NCBI RefSeq assembly: GCF_022170825.1
Contig: NZ_CP081878.1
Span: 2,382,001-2,446,000 of the forward strand
Origin: Exiguobacterium acetylicum
Lineage (GTDB): Bacteria; Bacillota; Bacilli; Exiguobacteriales; Exiguobacteriaceae
Length of the DNA: 64,000 bases
Reading direction: 5' to 3'
Made by a program: the position numbers and the translations under genes. Shown piece after piece: positions 35,193 through 44,936 of the stretch (positions within the stretch are counted from its first letter, which is position 1; every line of letters starts with the position of its first letter). Below the pieces are notes generated by a model that saw nothing but the letters and a program-made list of their open reading frames with translations, searched no databases and had not been told where the DNA came from.

Positions 35193-35768
35193 ATGCCACT
35201 TGCCCGTGTACTACCTTATACAAAACAATTGCTCGAGTCCGTCATCGAACGTGGAGACTGTGTCGTCGACATGACTGCTGGAAATGGACACGACACACAG
35301 TTCTTAGCAGAATGCGTCGGTCCAGAAGGTCGAGTCCTTGCGTTCGATGTTCAAGCACAAGCCATCGAGGAATCGACACGTCGTTTAGACGAAGCCAAAA
35401 TGTTAGAGCGTGTCGATCTTTATCACGAAAGTCACATCCATGTCGGTGCCCGTCTATCAGACGAACGACGCCCTGTCCGTGCCGGTGTCTTCAATCTTGG
35501 ATATCTTCCCGGAAGCGATAAGTCGATCACAACGACAGGTGAAGAGACGCTTGAGGCGCTTGACGCCCTTCTCCCGGTCCTTGCTCCTGGTGGTCTCGTC
35601 GTCCTCGTCGTCTACCATGGTCACCTCGAAGGAAAACGAGAACGCGACGCTGTACTTGATTACGTGACGGCCCTTGACCAACAAGATTACGCTGTCCTTC
35701 AGTACCGCTTCTTGAATCAACAGAATCACCCACCGTTCATCATCGCGATTGAGAAAAAAGTCCGCTGA
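35193..35768 (+). CDS. mnmM: tRNA mnm5(s2)U methyltransferase MnmM (YtqB)
   Basis: 191 residues from ATG 35193 (AGGAG eight bases upstream); the longer frame from 35142 starts before the RBS and exceeds the family length. Class I SAM methyltransferase: motif I VVDMTAGNGHDTQFLAE, GRVLAFDVQAQAIE, and the YtqB hallmark FNLGYLPGSDKSITT. Bacillus YtqB was shown to methylate nm5s2U34 to mnm5s2U in tRNA; assignment here is by these motifs and by locus. TATAAT at 35115-35120 is the likely -10. Confidence 0.9.
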   Translation: MPLARVLPYTKQLLESVIERGDCVVDMTAGNGHDTQFLAECVGPEGRVLAFDVQAQAIEESTRRLDEAKMLERVDLYHESHIHVGARLSDERRPVRAGVFNLGYLPGSDKSITTTGEETLEALDALLPVLAPGGLVVLVVYHGHLEGKRERDAVLDYVTALDQQDYAVLQYRFLNQQNHPPFIIAIEKKVR

Positions 35769-35779
35769 CGATAGAAACG

Positions 35780-35821
35780 AAAAAAAGTGATGGTTTCCGC
35801 TAAGGAAACCATCACTTTTTC
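35780..35821. terminator. Bidirectional terminator
   Basis: AAAAAAGTGATGGTTTCC, five-base loop, GGAAACCATCACTTTTT; perfect stem between convergent genes. Confidence 0.93.
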
Positions 35822-36524
35822 ACTCTTCGACTAATTTAAAGAACAGCATCAATTTCTCCGCAAATCGAGTATTCAATCGTTCGAAGCTGAAATGCGGAAA
35901 ACCATGTAGGCGTTGTAAGTAAATCTGATCGCCACCCATTTTCCGGCATACTTCGAGCGTCAACTTGACGTCTGCGAACTGATCGTCCGGTGCATAAAAA
36001 CAGGCTAAGTTGACACGAGGTAATTTTTTTCGCTCCTCGTCATGCACGACGATTTCCTCTTCGATTTCTCGATATTGTGCATACGTCAACTCACCGATTC
36101 GAACGGTATCCTCCGTACTTTGGCCAAACGGCAATGTACCGAGTGGCGCATCAGGACGGAAACGATCAAACGCACTCGCGAAAACTTGTTTGACACCCCC
36201 GAGTTGTTTTGACGGATGCCAATCAAACAACGGTGAAATGAACGCAAGGCTTGCGACTGGTAATTCATATTCTTGCAATAGACGATTGACGACGAGTGCG
36301 CCCATGCTACAAGCAACGATATGAATCGGTAGCTTTCGTTTCCCGGCTTCGCGTAATGCTTCTTTCAATAATTGACCATGCTCTTCAAACGAGATGCGAC
36401 GTGGGGCGTCGACGAGTAACACTTCATACTCTCGTTCGAGTACCCGAATCAAGGCTTCGCTCGGACGGGCACGTAATTGCAATGGATAGACTAATACGAT
36501 GATTCCTGTTGGTTGTTCAACCAC
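35820..36524 (-). CDS. Alpha/beta hydrolase
   Basis: 234 residues with GTG start (GAGGTG five bases upstream). Nucleophile elbow reads IVACSMGALVVNRLL, with Ala replacing the first Gly of GxSxG; the acid lies probably in YAPDDQFADV and the base in LHGFPHFSF near the C-terminus. Cytoplasmic, no signal. Small serine hydrolase/esterase or thioesterase; substrate unknown. Transcribed toward mnmM, sharing a terminator with it. Confidence 0.75.
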   Translation of the reverse strand: MVEQPTGIIVLVYPLQLRARPSEALIRVLEREYEVLLVDAPRRISFEEHGQLLKEALREAGKRKLPIHIVACSMGALVVNRLLQEYELPVASLAFISPLFDWHPSKQLGGVKQVFASAFDRFRPDAPLGTLPFGQSTEDTVRIGELTYAQYREIEEEIVVHDEERKKLPRVNLACFYAPDDQFADVKLTLEVCRKMGGDQIYLQRLHGFPHFSFERLNTRFAEKLMLFFKLVEE

Positions 36525-36602
36525 AAACTCACCTCTTCACTTCATACTTCCTTTTCACGATACTTTACTTCAGACGCATACGAAACCGTCCCAAGACGGA
36601 TT

Positions 36603-37091
36603 TCACGACGCGATATGGCGAAGTCGAATGACAGACTCTGCTTGACCAAAGACTTCTTCTGTCATCTCACTCAGTTCCTCAAAACCGAATGAGGTCAAGA
36701 ACTGACGCGCTTTATAGTTACGTGCCTCCACGTAGACTTCGAGTGGGACGGCTCCTTGTCGTTCGAGTTCACGAATCAAACGTCGCCCTATCCCGTTTTG
36801 CTGATATTTTGGCAAAACGTAGAGACGAATGATCTCCCATGTTCCCTCGACATCAACAGCATGAATGAATCCGACGACTTCCTCATCGATGATTCCGACA
36901 TAAAAATACTCTCCCCGTGCTTCTTCCGCCGTCCGGATCGCACGAACGACCTCTTCCTGCGGATACGCTTCCTGCACGAAATGAGCTTTCGAGCGTTCGG
37001 AATAGATTTCTTCATACGTATCCAACCAGGATGTGATGGCGATATCATGAATACGTCCTGCATCAGCTGGAATAGCTTCGCGTATTTCCAT
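36603..37091 (-). CDS. GNAT family N-acetyltransferase
   Basis: 162 residues. Acetyl-CoA binding signature LPKYQQNGIGRRLIREL (motif A, Q/RxxGxG/A) at about residue 95; N-terminal IREAIPADAGRIHDI start and central YVGIIDEEVVGFIHAV strand are typical. Substrate unknown. AAGGGGGG upstream of ATG. Stands between the hydrolase and metK on the same strand. Confidence 0.85.
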   Translation of the reverse strand: MEIREAIPADAGRIHDIAITSWLDTYEEIYSERSKAHFVQEAYPQEEVVRAIRTAEEARGEYFYVGIIDEEVVGFIHAVDVEGTWEIIRLYVLPKYQQNGIGRRLIRELERQGAVPLEVYVEARNYKARQFLTSFGFEELSEMTEEVFGQAESVIRLRHIAS

Positions 37092-37185
37092 AATCGGAAC
37101 CCCCCTTTTTATTCATACGAATTGACTCATGTACTTTTACCCTCTTCTAGAAAAAACATTCGTCTCCTGCAAAGTTCCGTGGAAA

Positions 37186-37222
37186 CAAAAAAGTCCGGAA
37201 ACCCTCTGAGGATTTCCGGACG
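37186..37222 (-). terminator. Terminator after metK
   Basis: GTCCGGAAA-loop-TTTCCGGAC then TTTTTTG on the minus strand (arms 37213-37221 and 37193-37201). Confidence 0.88.
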
Positions 37223-37228
37223 TGTTGC

Positions 37229-38437
37229 TTATGCGAAGCGTTTTGCTTGTTCTTCAAGAACTGCTGCTTTATCTGTTTGCTCCCATGGAAGCTCAACATC
37301 TGTACGACCGAAGTGACCGTATGCAGCTGTTTGACGATAGATCGGACGACGGAGATCAAGCATGTTGATGATTCCAGCCGGACGAAGATCGAAGTTTTCA
37401 GCAACCAATTCGACGAGTTGTGCTTCAGGAAGTTTTCCTGTGCCAAATGTATCAACCGCGATTGATACTGGGTGTGCGACACCGATTGCGTACGCGAGTT
37501 GAACTTCTGCTTTGTCTGCAAGACCTGCAGCAACGAGGTTCTTCGCGACGTAACGTGCTGCGTATGCAGCTGAACGGTCGACTTTTGTTGGATCTTTACC
37601 AGAGAATGCTCCACCGCCGTGGCGTGCGTATCCACCATACGTATCAACGATGATCTTACGACCCGTTAATCCAGCATCTCCTTGTGGTCCGCCGATGACG
37701 AAACGACCAGTTGGGTTAATGAAGAATTTCGTTGCTGCGTCGATGTATTCAGCCGGGATGACTGGTGTGATGACGTGTTCTTTCAAGTCAGCTTGGATTT
37801 GCTCAAGCGTAACTTCTTCCGCATGTTGTGTCGAGATGACGATCGTATCGACACGAACCGGCTCGTTGTTTTCGTTGTATTCGACCGTGACTTGTGTTTT
37901 TCCGTCCGGACGAAGGTAGTCGAGTTGACCGTTTTTACGCACTTCTGCCAAACGGCGTGCGAGACGGTGCGAAAGTGAGATTGGAAGTGGCATGAGTTCT
38001 GGTGTTTCTTTCGTTGCATAACCGAACATGAGACCTTGGTCTCCTGCACCGATTGCATCGATTTCTGCATCAGACATGCTACCTTCACGTGCTTCAAGCG
38101 CTTGGTCAACACCAAGAGCGATATCTGCTGATTGCTCATCGATTGATGTCAATACAGCACACGTATCTGCGTCAAAACCGTATTTCGCGCGTGTGTAGCC
38201 GATTTCACGAATCGTTTCACGAACGACTTTTGGAATGTCGACGTAAGTTGATGTCGTGATCTCACCTGCAACGAGAACGAGACCTGTTGTAACAGAAGTT
38301 TCTGCTGCAACACGTGCGTTTGGATCCGCTGCGAGGATTGCATCAAGAATTGAATCCGAAATTTGGTCACAGATTTTATCTGGATGACCTTCAGTGACTG
38401 ACTCCGACGTGAATAGTCGGCGATTAAGGTTTGTCAT
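37229..38437 (-). CDS. metK: S-adenosylmethionine synthetase
   Basis: 402 residues from the ATG at 38437 preceded by GGGAGGG; the longer frame to 38527 reads through the riboswitch terminator and is rejected. Makes SAM from Met and ATP; tetrameric cytoplasmic enzyme. Motifs: [32 protein letters not shown], and [19 protein letters not shown] (P-loop-like). Controlled by an S-box leader. pckA lies divergently upstream, the metK-pckA pair of Bacillus subtilis. Confidence 0.98.
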   Translation of the reverse strand: MTNLNRRLFTSESVTEGHPDKICDQISDSILDAILAADPNARVAAETSVTTGLVLVAGEITTSTYVDIPKVVRETIREIGYTRAKYGFDADTCAVLTSIDEQSADIALGVDQALEAREGSMSDAEIDAIGAGDQGLMFGYATKETPELMPLPISLSHRLARRLAEVRKNGQLDYLRPDGKTQVTVEYNENNEPVRVDTIVISTQHAEEVTLEQIQADLKEHVITPVIPAEYIDAATKFFINPTGRFVIGGPQGDAGLTGRKIIVDTYGGYARHGGGAFSGKDPTKVDRSAAYAARYVAKNLVAAGLADKAEVQLAYAIGVAHPVSIAVDTFGTGKLPEAQLVELVAENFDLRPAGIINMLDLRRPIYRQTAAYGHFGRTDVELPWEQTDKAAVLEEQAKRFA

Positions 38438-38504
38438 GTATGACCCTCCCAAAAAAGAATTTGACGGTGTACTCATTTCCCCTAGTTGAGTGGGACGGTA
38501 AAAT

Positions 38505-38692
38505 GAAAAAAACCTTTCCAAGTCCAAAAAATGGTCAGGGAAAGGTTGTGCGTTCTTCCTTTACCCTCTTATCGTTCGAAGTGTTTACTTCGCTTCAGGA
38601 GAGCACCTTTTCCCTCATTAATATGTGAATTAATGTAGGACGGTTGCCGGGTTTCTTCGGGCCTTGTTCCCTCCACCTGCTCAGAATAAGAG
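38505..38692 (-). promoter_or_regulatory. SAM-I (S-box) riboswitch before metK
   Basis: On the minus strand the aptamer (38692-38565) begins CTCTTATTCTGAGCAGGTGG, continues with AGGGAACAAGGCCCGAAGAA and ACCCGGCAACC, and closes with GATAAGAG that pairs to the start; these are the S-box consensus blocks including the K-turn. The terminator arms are AACCTTTCC (complement of 38539-38547) and GGAAAGGTT (38511-38519) followed by T7. SAM binding is expected to end transcription. Confidence 0.95.
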
Positions 38693-38709
38693 TATCCGTT
38701 ACGAATTAC

Positions 38710-38738
38710 ATGATATAAAGTTGTACCTACTCTGTCAA
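38710..38738 (-). promoter_or_regulatory. Promoter of metK
   Basis: On the minus strand TTGACA (38733-38738), exact consensus, 17-base spacer, TATCAT (38710-38715), immediately upstream of the S-box aptamer. Confidence 0.8.
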
Positions 38739-38794
38739 GCAAGGTTTCAAATTCTAGTCGAAACTTTTTGAAAGAGATGTTAAACTGTTAGTGC

Positions 38795-38808
38795 TGAAAG
38801 CGTTTCCA
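38795..38808 (+). promoter_or_regulatory. cre-like CcpA site upstream of pckA
   Basis: TGAAAGCGTTTCCA matches the cre consensus TGNAARCGNWWWCA at all but one position (C for W). It lies 30 bases before the pckA -35, between the divergent metK and pckA promoters, so it could act on either gene. Confidence 0.5.
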
Positions 38809-38837
38809 GATAAATAGAAATCAGCACGAGAAAATGA

Positions 38838-38881
38838 TTGCTCTCTCTTTAGTATGTCATATATAATGAATGTGTCATACT
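38838..38881 (+). promoter_or_regulatory. pckA promoter with two CcpN-like operators
   Basis: TTGCTC (38838-38843), 18 bases, TATAAT (38862-38867). TATGTCATATA (38853-38863) overlaps the -10 and TGTGTCATACT (38871-38881) covers the start region; both match the CcpN consensus TRTGHYATAYW at every position. In Bacillus subtilis CcpN represses pckA and gapB on glycolytic carbon. Confidence 0.75.
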
Positions 38882-38926
38882 AAATACAGTGAGCCAAAAC
38901 CAACGTAGGGGAAAGGTGGGGTCAGG

Positions 38927-40495
38927 ATGCCGATGACGGTCCTGAATATCGAAGAACTACTCAAGAAAGAGCATGTGTTCAAACAACTATCTGTTGCTGA
39001 ACTTGTCGAACATGCGATTCGAAACGAAGAAGGTGTCCTTGCAGAGAACGGCGCATTATCTGTAGAAACGGGGAAATTTACAGGTCGTTCACCAAAAGAT
39101 AAGTTCATCGTCCGTGATTCTTCCTGCGAATCTCACATTGATTGGGGTCATGTTAACCAACCGATGGATGGAGACAAATTTGAACAATTGTTACAAAAGG
39201 TTCTTCGTTACATGAACGAAGCCGATCAGCTCTACTACACAGAAGCTGCTGCTGGCGCAGATACGCACTTCACCCTTCCGGTTCGTGTGCTCACACAATA
39301 CGCTTGGCATAACCTCTTTGCCAAACAACTCTTTTTACGCGAATATCCTGAAGTCGCTGCTTTCGAACCGTTCACGGTCGTCTACGCGCCACATTTCAAG
39401 GCAGATCCTGCCGTTGACGGAACGAACTCTGAGACGTTCATCGCGATGTCGTTCGAGCACCGGATCGTCTTGATCGGTGGAACGGAATATGCCGGTGAGA
39501 TCAAAAAATCAATCTTCTCCGTCATGAACTACCTCTTGCCACAAGAAAACGTTCTTTCGATGCACTGTTCGGCAAACGTTGGACACGAAGGAGACGTCGC
39601 TTTGTTCTTCGGTCTATCCGGTACTGGTAAGACCACCCTTTCCGCTGATGATAGCCGTCAATTGATTGGTGACGATGAACATGGTTGGTCGCACGACGGT
39701 GTCTTCAACATTGAAGGTGGATGTTATGCGAAGACGGTTAACCTGTCGCGTGAAAAAGAACCACAAATCTTTGACGCGATCCGTTTCGGAACCGTCCTTG
39801 AAAACGTTGTTCTCGATGAAGCCCGTCATCCTGATTACGATGACATATCGTTGACGGAAAATACACGTGCCGCTTATCCGATCACAGCGATCGATAACAT
39901 CGCTGTTCCATCACGCGCTGGTCATCCGAAGACGATCGTCTTCTTGACAGCTGATGCGTACGGTGTCTTGCCTCCAATCAGCAAACTGACGAAAGAACAA
40001 GCGATGTATCACTTCCTCTCGGGTTATACATCAAAACTCGCTGGGACAGAACGTGGCGTCACGGAACCAGAAGCAACATTCTCAACGTGCTTCGGTTCAC
40101 CGTTCCTTCCACTCATGCCTGAAAAATATGCGACGATGCTCGGAGAATTGATTGATCGTCATGGTGTTACCGTCTATCTCGTCAACACAGGCTGGACAGG
40201 TGGCGCTTACGGTACAGGTAGCCGGATGAAGCTATCGTACACACGGACGATGGTCAATGCTGCCGTCAATGGCACTCTTGCAACGATTCCGACTGAAGAA
40301 CACCCAATCTTCGGACTTCATATGCCTCTTGAAGTGCCAGGTGTTCCAAGTGAGTTACTCAACCCTGTACGCGTCTGGTCAAATCCGGACGAATACGACA
40401 CACAAGCGCGTTCGCTTGCTGAGAAATTCCAACACAACTTCCTTCGTTTCGAAAGTGCGACGGATGCGATCAAGTCAGCAGGTCCACGTCTATAA
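38927..40495 (+). CDS. pckA: Phosphoenolpyruvate carboxykinase (ATP)
   Basis: 522 residues. Converts oxaloacetate and ATP to PEP and CO2, the first step of gluconeogenesis. Kinase-1a motif [14 protein letters not shown] near residue 230, [20 protein letters not shown] in the metal/substrate region, [18 protein letters not shown] near the N-terminus, and [15 protein letters not shown] toward the C-terminus. AAAGGTGGGG precedes ATG. Regulatory sites upstream (cre-like and CcpN-like) fit repression by glucose. Ends in a compact terminator. Confidence 0.98.
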   Translation: MPMTVLNIEELLKKEHVFKQLSVAELVEHAIRNEEGVLAENGALSVETGKFTGRSPKDKFIVRDSSCESHIDWGHVNQPMDGDKFEQLLQKVLRYMNEADQLYYTEAAAGADTHFTLPVRVLTQYAWHNLFAKQLFLREYPEVAAFEPFTVVYAPHFKADPAVDGTNSETFIAMSFEHRIVLIGGTEYAGEIKKSIFSVMNYLLPQENVLSMHCSANVGHEGDVALFFGLSGTGKTTLSADDSRQLIGDDEHGWSHDGVFNIEGGCYAKTVNLSREKEPQIFDAIRFGTVLENVVLDEARHPDYDDISLTENTRAAYPITAIDNIAVPSRAGHPKTIVFLTADAYGVLPPISKLTKEQAMYHFLSGYTSKLAGTERGVTEPEATFSTCFGSPFLPLMPEKYATMLGELIDRHGVTVYLVNTGWTGGAYGTGSRMKLSYTRTMVNAAVNGTLATIPTEEHPIFGLHMPLEVPGVPSELLNPVRVWSNPDEYDTQARSLAEKFQHNFLRFESATDAIKSAGPRL

Positions 40496-40520
40496 AAAAA
40501 GAGCCTTCGGGCTCTTTTTT
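40494..40520 (+). terminator. Terminator after pckA
   Basis: AAAAAGAGCC-ttcg-GGCTCTTTTTT. Confidence 0.9.
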
Positions 40521-40569
40521 ATGTTTAGAAATCAGTACATCTCTTAAGAAAATCAATTCATGGTCAACA

Positions 40570-40728
40570 AAAAAAGGAATGACGCGTCACACGCAACTCC
40601 TACAGGAAAAAGCGCATTTATGCGCTATCAGAGACAAACAAGACCCGCTTTCCTGCTGGAATGAAGCAGGAAAACTGGCTTGTGTCTCGCCTGAGGAAAG
40701 AGCATGAAAAGACGAGTTATTCTTTTTT
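40570..40728. repeat. Intergenic hairpin repeat, copy A
   Basis: About 159 bases between pckA and the EAL-HDOD gene. Its ends are an imperfect inverted repeat (AAAGGAATGACGCGTC against the complement of GACGAGTTATTCTTT). Inside are small perfect hairpins (GCGCAT-tt-ATGCGC; TTTCCTGCT-ggaatg-AAGCAGGAAA). Read on the minus strand it shares ordered boxes with copy B at 46972-47090: CTTTCC...ACAAGCC near one end and TTTTTCC...AGGAGT near the other. No ORF. Confidence 0.5.
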
Positions 40729-40746
40729 GAGTCAGCCTCTTCATTT

Positions 40747-42003
40747 TCAGTCTAAAACAGAATCTGTTTTTTCTTGAAGATGTGTTTCTTTTTGCTTGAG
40801 CCATTCCTGACTTTCTGCTAGTAGCGCATAGGCTCGCGGAAGCGAGACATCTAAACGTTGACTGAGCAGTTCGAACTGATCAAAATCACCGCGATCTGCA
40901 CTGATCGCAAGCACTAAACAATCTCGGAACGGATGATCTTTTCCTTGTAGGACAACCTTCAAGGAATCTTCGATTGGTAATTGACCGATGATGTCGTCGA
41001 TGTCTACGGACAATAACGCATCAATATGTGACAGCAATCCGATCATATAGGCACTCTCCGGCTTAAGCGTACGCGTCTCTTTTGCAAATAACTCACAAAG
41101 TTTTGCACAATGTAAGGAAGAGCGGAGTAACTCATTCGACCATTCGTAAGGACTAGCAAGCTTCATCTCGCGTAAGACAATCAACGAAATCCAGCTTTTG
41201 AGTTGCGAGAAGCCGAGTAGTGAGATAGCTTGACGAACAGAGCTGACTGTATTTCGTAATCCCATTCCTGGAGAATTGATTAATTGTAGTACTTGAATAC
41301 TGATATAAGGATTTGCTTCGATCTCATCAATGACTTCATCGTATTTTTCATCCGTATCGAGCCATTTTAGCATCTTCAGCAAGACCGGCACTTGAGGAGG
41401 GACAGCTTTTCCCTTCATCAACATTGGCTTAGCGTAAAAATAGCCTTGAAACCAATCATATCCCATATCAAGACAGCGTGTATGATCCTCATGTGTCTCG
41501 ACTCGTTCGGCTAGCATCTTAATATGGGGATAATTACGCCGGACAATATGCAAAATCGCACTTTGCTCGCGAGTGGGAATCGCTTCGATGTCGATTTTAA
41601 TTAAATCAATTAGTGCGAATAATTCTGTTCCATGTTGACGAAGTAAATCGGTCACAAAATCATCGAGTGCTAGTGTAAAACCTGCTTCTTTCCAACTGTG
41701 CAGCACAGATAACATCTCTGTATCGATATCGACAGTTTCTAAAATTTCGATAACGAACCGACTTGGATCTAAATAGTGAATCAGATCACTTTTCAATAGA
41801 TCCGCTGTAAAGTTGACGAAAAGTTTTTTCCCTTCAGCGACATGTTCCACACCCATATGAACGAGTGTATTCGTTAACACATCCATCGTCGCTAGATCAC
41901 CATCAAATACATTCATTTGTTTGACGGAACGATACAGCAACTCAAATGCATCAACTGCTCCGATTCGGTCAACGATGGGTTGACGTGCCAATAAGATATC
42001 CAT
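40747..42003 (-). CDS. EAL-HDOD signalling protein (YuxH type)
   Basis: 418 residues. N-terminal EAL domain: FELLYRS (EAL position), KKLFVNFTADLL (Asn), RFVIEILETVD (ELTE position), LALDDFV (DDFGTG altered to DDFVTD), IKIDIE (Lys/Asp), LAERVET (Glu). Most c-di-GMP phosphodiesterase ligands survive but loop 6 is changed, so activity is uncertain. C-terminal HDOD domain from about residue 200 (ISIQVLQLINSPGMGLRNTVSSVRQAISLLG in parts) lacks a catalytic HD pair. YuxH-like proteins have this layout. Own transcription unit. Confidence 0.88.
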   Translation of the reverse strand: MDILLARQPIVDRIGAVDAFELLYRSVKQMNVFDGDLATMDVLTNTLVHMGVEHVAEGKKLFVNFTADLLKSDLIHYLDPSRFVIEILETVDIDTEMLSVLHSWKEAGFTLALDDFVTDLLRQHGTELFALIDLIKIDIEAIPTREQSAILHIVRRNYPHIKMLAERVETHEDHTRCLDMGYDWFQGYFYAKPMLMKGKAVPPQVPVLLKMLKWLDTDEKYDEVIDEIEANPYISIQVLQLINSPGMGLRNTVSSVRQAISLLGFSQLKSWISLIVLREMKLASPYEWSNELLRSSLHCAKLCELFAKETRTLKPESAYMIGLLSHIDALLSVDIDDIIGQLPIEDSLKVVLQGKDHPFRDCLVLAISADRGDFDQFELLSQRLDVSLPRAYALLAESQEWLKQKETHLQEKTDSVLD

Positions 42004-42144
42004 CGTCCTCCATCCCCCTCTACATTACTCATATGGTACTAATTATATCAAAAGTTATTTTTCAGGAAGTTTATTGTTTTTTACAATGAATCAATATTCT
42101 TTTTTTCCATCCGTTATGTAAGTTAAAACGCTTGAGATGACACA

Positions 42145-42176
42145 CAAAAACCGGTACGACATTCATCGTACCGGTC
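42145..42176 (-). terminator. Terminator after the ytmA-like gene
   Basis: ACCGGTACGA (complement of 42166-42175), six-base loop, TCGTACCGGT (complement of 42150-42159), then TTTTTG on the minus strand. Confidence 0.88.
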
Positions 42177-42179
42177 ATC

Positions 42180-42935
42180 TCATCGCTTATAATTACCAGT
42201 CTCAAACCACCTCAACACATTCCGCGTCACACGTAACTTTTCGTGAATCGGAAATTGATGCGCATAGGCGTAGGTCTGAAGTGTCGTCTGCTCGGGATGA
42301 CGCGCAACATAAGCCGTTGCGTGTCGTAAACGAACATTCTCGTCATACGCACCGTGAATCAACAACACCTCACCTTGAGGTGCGACATGGAGCGGCGAGC
42401 GAACCGCGTATGCATCAGGAACGGTGTCTGGTGTACCTCCCGTGTATCGTCGCAGCATCTTTTGCATCGTCTTCTGTTCTTCATACGTCCACGTCAGCTC
42501 GGTCACCCCTGCCCACGACACCGTTCGGGCAACCGGACGGTGATGCGCCAGTAGCAATGCCATCTGTCCACCACGAGAAAAACCGAATGCGTGTACATGC
42601 GAGACACGTTGCTGCAACCAGTCAAAGGCACTGCATGCGTCTTCAACATCTCGATGTCCGAAGTCTTCTTTTCCTGTCCCGCCTAAGTTTCCCCGATAGA
42701 AAGGTGCCATGACGAAAAAACCAGCCTGCGCGAATGCGAGCAGTCGTGTCGGTCGGACCATTCCGATCGAACGCGTACCACCACGCAAGTAGAGAATTCC
42801 CTGACCGTTCGCGACTTGCGGTAAGACGATATAGGCACCGACACGTTCCCCGTCCGCCGTCGTGTAGAACATCCGAAACGTCCGAAACGGACCTTGACGC
42901 GGAAGCTCAAACCAATCGGCGTTCGCTAAGTACAC
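42180..42935 (-). CDS. ytmA: Prolyl-oligopeptidase-like alpha/beta hydrolase (YtmA type)
   Basis: 251 residues from the GTG at 42935, which has CGGAGA six bases upstream; a GTG at 42956 is spaced too close to its AAGGA. Catalytic features: FGFSRGGQMALLLA (GxSxGG nucleophile), LLIHGAYDENVRLRHA (Asp), and YAYAHQFPIHEKLR (His). Likely cytoplasmic esterase/peptidase; substrate unknown. The start lies inside the end of ytkD (29-base overlap). Gene order metK-pckA-ytmA-ytkD follows Bacillus subtilis. Confidence 0.82.
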   Translation of the reverse strand: MYLANADWFELPRQGPFRTFRMFYTTADGERVGAYIVLPQVANGQGILYLRGGTRSIGMVRPTRLLAFAQAGFFVMAPFYRGNLGGTGKEDFGHRDVEDACSAFDWLQQRVSHVHAFGFSRGGQMALLLAHHRPVARTVSWAGVTELTWTYEEQKTMQKMLRRYTGGTPDTVPDAYAVRSPLHVAPQGEVLLIHGAYDENVRLRHATAYVARHPEQTTLQTYAYAHQFPIHEKLRVTRNVLRWFETGNYKR

Positions 42936-43380
42936 GGAGCGTCTCCGGAAGGACACGGTCCTTCATCATGAAGCTATATTGTCGGTTCGTGTCGAGACGA
43001 TCAGGGAGTTCCTCGAACAGAAAAGCACCATCGGTTTCATCCACGGCAAGATGAGACGACAGCGATCCGATCTGCGCGAAATAGATGTTTTTGATGATCG
43101 TATCGCCTTTTCCGGCAACACGATATTGTCCAACATATGATAGGGAATCGATTTTCCCACCCGTCTCTTCCATCACTTCACGCCGTGCGGCTTCTTCTGC
43201 CGTCTCCCCTGGTTCAACCTTTCCACCAGGAAATTCATAACCACGCTGCTTATGATGGGTCAGCAACCATTTTCCTTCGTACACGGCAATGACCCACACG
43301 TGCAAAGGACGATCCGAGAACGGATGGTCATCAAAACTTAACTCCACTTGATTTTGATAATAATCCAAGAATGTAATCAC
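42907..43380 (-). CDS. ytkD: Nudix hydrolase YtkD
   Basis: 157 residues from a GTG at 43380, seven bases after GAGGTG; this start aligns VITFLDYYQNQV with the recalled Bacillus YtkD start MYEFKDYYQNTV, while the longer frame to 43413 has no comparable site. Nudix box: GGKVEPGETAEEAARRE then VMEETGG (GX5EX7REUXEEXG). Bacillus YtkD hydrolyses 8-oxo-dGTP and other (d)NTPs; same role is inferred. Overlaps ytmA by 29 bases. Confidence 0.9.
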   Translation of the reverse strand: MITFLDYYQNQVELSFDDHPFSDRPLHVWVIAVYEGKWLLTHHKQRGYEFPGGKVEPGETAEEAARREVMEETGGKIDSLSYVGQYRVAGKGDTIIKNIYFAQIGSLSSHLAVDETDGAFLFEELPDRLDTNRQYSFMMKDRVLPETLRVLSERRLV

Positions 43381-43503
43381 GTACGTGCACCTCATTTCTT
43401 CTTCTAACTTCACTTTACCTGTTTCACGGGTATTCTAAAAGTGAAAACGCCAGGAAAGGCTCTAAATCTGGAAAATGATAGCCTACTATCATCAGATGAA
43501 CAC

Positions 43504-43549
43504 AAAAAAACAGCCGATGTTCCACTCGGGAACAATCGACTGTCGTTTT
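43504..43549 (-). terminator. Terminator after pgi
   Basis: ACAGTCGATTGTTCC-loop-GAACATCGGCTGTTTTTTT on the minus strand. Confidence 0.85.
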
Positions 43550-43552
43550 GTA

Positions 43553-44902
43553 TTACTTCAAACGTGCTTCGAGTTCTGCTTTTTCTGCTTCGAATCCTGG
43601 TTTTCCAAGAAGAGCGAACATGTTTTTCTTGTACGCTTCGACGCCTGGCTGATCGAATGGGTTCACTCCAAGAAGATAACCACTCATTGCACATGCTTTT
43701 TCGAAGAAGTAGAACAAGAATCCGAGGTGATACGGTGTCATCTCTGGAAGTTCGACTGTCAAGTTCGGTACTTGTCCGTCTGTGTGTGCAAGCAACGTAC
43801 CTTCTGCTGCTTTATCGTTGACGAACTGAATCGACTTACCTGCAAGGAAGTTCAATCCATCGAGATCCTGAGCATCTTCTTCAACTGTCAATGCATGACG
43901 CGCTTGACCGACTTTGATGACTGTCTCGAACAGGTCACGACGGCCTTCTTGGACGTATTGCCCCATTGAGTGAAGATCAGTCGAGAAGTCGACTGCTGCT
44001 GGGAAGATTCCTTTGAAGTCTTTTCCTTCTGATTCTCCGTACAATTGTTTCCACCACTCCGATACATAATGAAGTGCTGGTTCGTAGTTGACGAGAAGCT
44101 CGATCGTCTTCCCTTTCGCATAGAGCGCATTTCGAACGACTGCGTATTGATACGCCTCGTTGTCAGCTAGGTTTTCGCTCGCGTAGCGCTCTTGCGCGTC
44201 ACGTGCCCCTTGCATTAACTCTTCGATTGAAATACCAGCTGCTGCGATTGGTAAGAGACCAACCGGTGTCAAAACAGAGAAACGACCACCGACATCATCC
44301 GGAATGACGAATGTTTCGTATCCTTCAGAGTCTGCGAGTGTTTTTAATGCACCGCGTGCTTTATCCGTCGTTGCATAGATCCGGTGTTTCGCTTCTGCTT
44401 TACCGTATTTCTCTTCCATGAACGATTTCAAGAGACGGAACGAAATCGCTGGTTCTGTCGTTGTACCCGATTTTGAGATGATGTTGACCGATACATCTTT
44501 TCCTTCGAGGACTTCGAATAAATCGTGCAGATACGTCGATGAGATGTTATGACCGGCATAGATGATTTGTGGTGCTTTCCGATCTTCTTTTGATAATAAA
44601 TTGTGGAACGAGTGTCCGAGCATCTCGATCGCAGCACGTGCACCGAGATATGAACCGCCGATTCCGACGACTAACAACACATCAGAATCCGACTTGATTT
44701 TTTCTGCAGACGCTTGGATGCGTGCAAACTCCGCTTGATCGTAGTTCGTCGGAAGATCAACCCATCCTAAGAAATCACTTCCTGCGCCTGTTCCTGCATG
44801 AATCGCATGGTGAAGCGTCTTTACTGTCTCCGCCATATGATCTACTTCATGTTGACCTACGAATTGTAGGGCCTTCGAATAATCAAAACGTACTGTTGAC
44901 AT
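43553..44902 (-). CDS. pgi: Glucose-6-phosphate isomerase
   Basis: 449 residues from the ATG at 44902 (GGAGG eight bases upstream). Interconverts glucose-6-P and fructose-6-P. Motifs: [36 protein letters not shown] (phosphate binding), [16 protein letters not shown] (PGI signature 1), and the C-terminal [19 protein letters not shown] (signature with catalytic Lys). Follows the alcohol dehydrogenase gene, in the yugI-yugJ/K-pgi order of Bacillus subtilis. Confidence 0.97.
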   Translation of the reverse strand: MSTVRFDYSKALQFVGQHEVDHMAETVKTLHHAIHAGTGAGSDFLGWVDLPTNYDQAEFARIQASAEKIKSDSDVLLVVGIGGSYLGARAAIEMLGHSFHNLLSKEDRKAPQIIYAGHNISSTYLHDLFEVLEGKDVSVNIISKSGTTTEPAISFRLLKSFMEEKYGKAEAKHRIYATTDKARGALKTLADSEGYETFVIPDDVGGRFSVLTPVGLLPIAAAGISIEELMQGARDAQERYASENLADNEAYQYAVVRNALYAKGKTIELLVNYEPALHYVSEWWKQLYGESEGKDFKGIFPAAVDFSTDLHSMGQYVQEGRRDLFETVIKVGQARHALTVEEDAQDLDGLNFLAGKSIQFVNDKAAEGTLLAHTDGQVPNLTVELPEMTPYHLGFLFYFFEKACAMSGYLLGVNPFDQPGVEAYKKNMFALLGKPGFEAEKAELEARLK

Positions 44903-44936
44903 GCCATCGTCCTCCTTATTCATTCGCAACGAAATG

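Noticed and set aside
36756-37316. 186-residue plus-strand frame antisense to the GNAT gene
   Set aside because: It has no RBS or recognisable domain and runs across the intergenic region; the GNAT gene on the other strand is well supported.
42137-42712. 191-residue plus-strand frame antisense to ytmA
   Set aside because: Composition is Arg/His/Ser-rich, no RBS, and the opposite strand carries an intact hydrolase with catalytic motifs.
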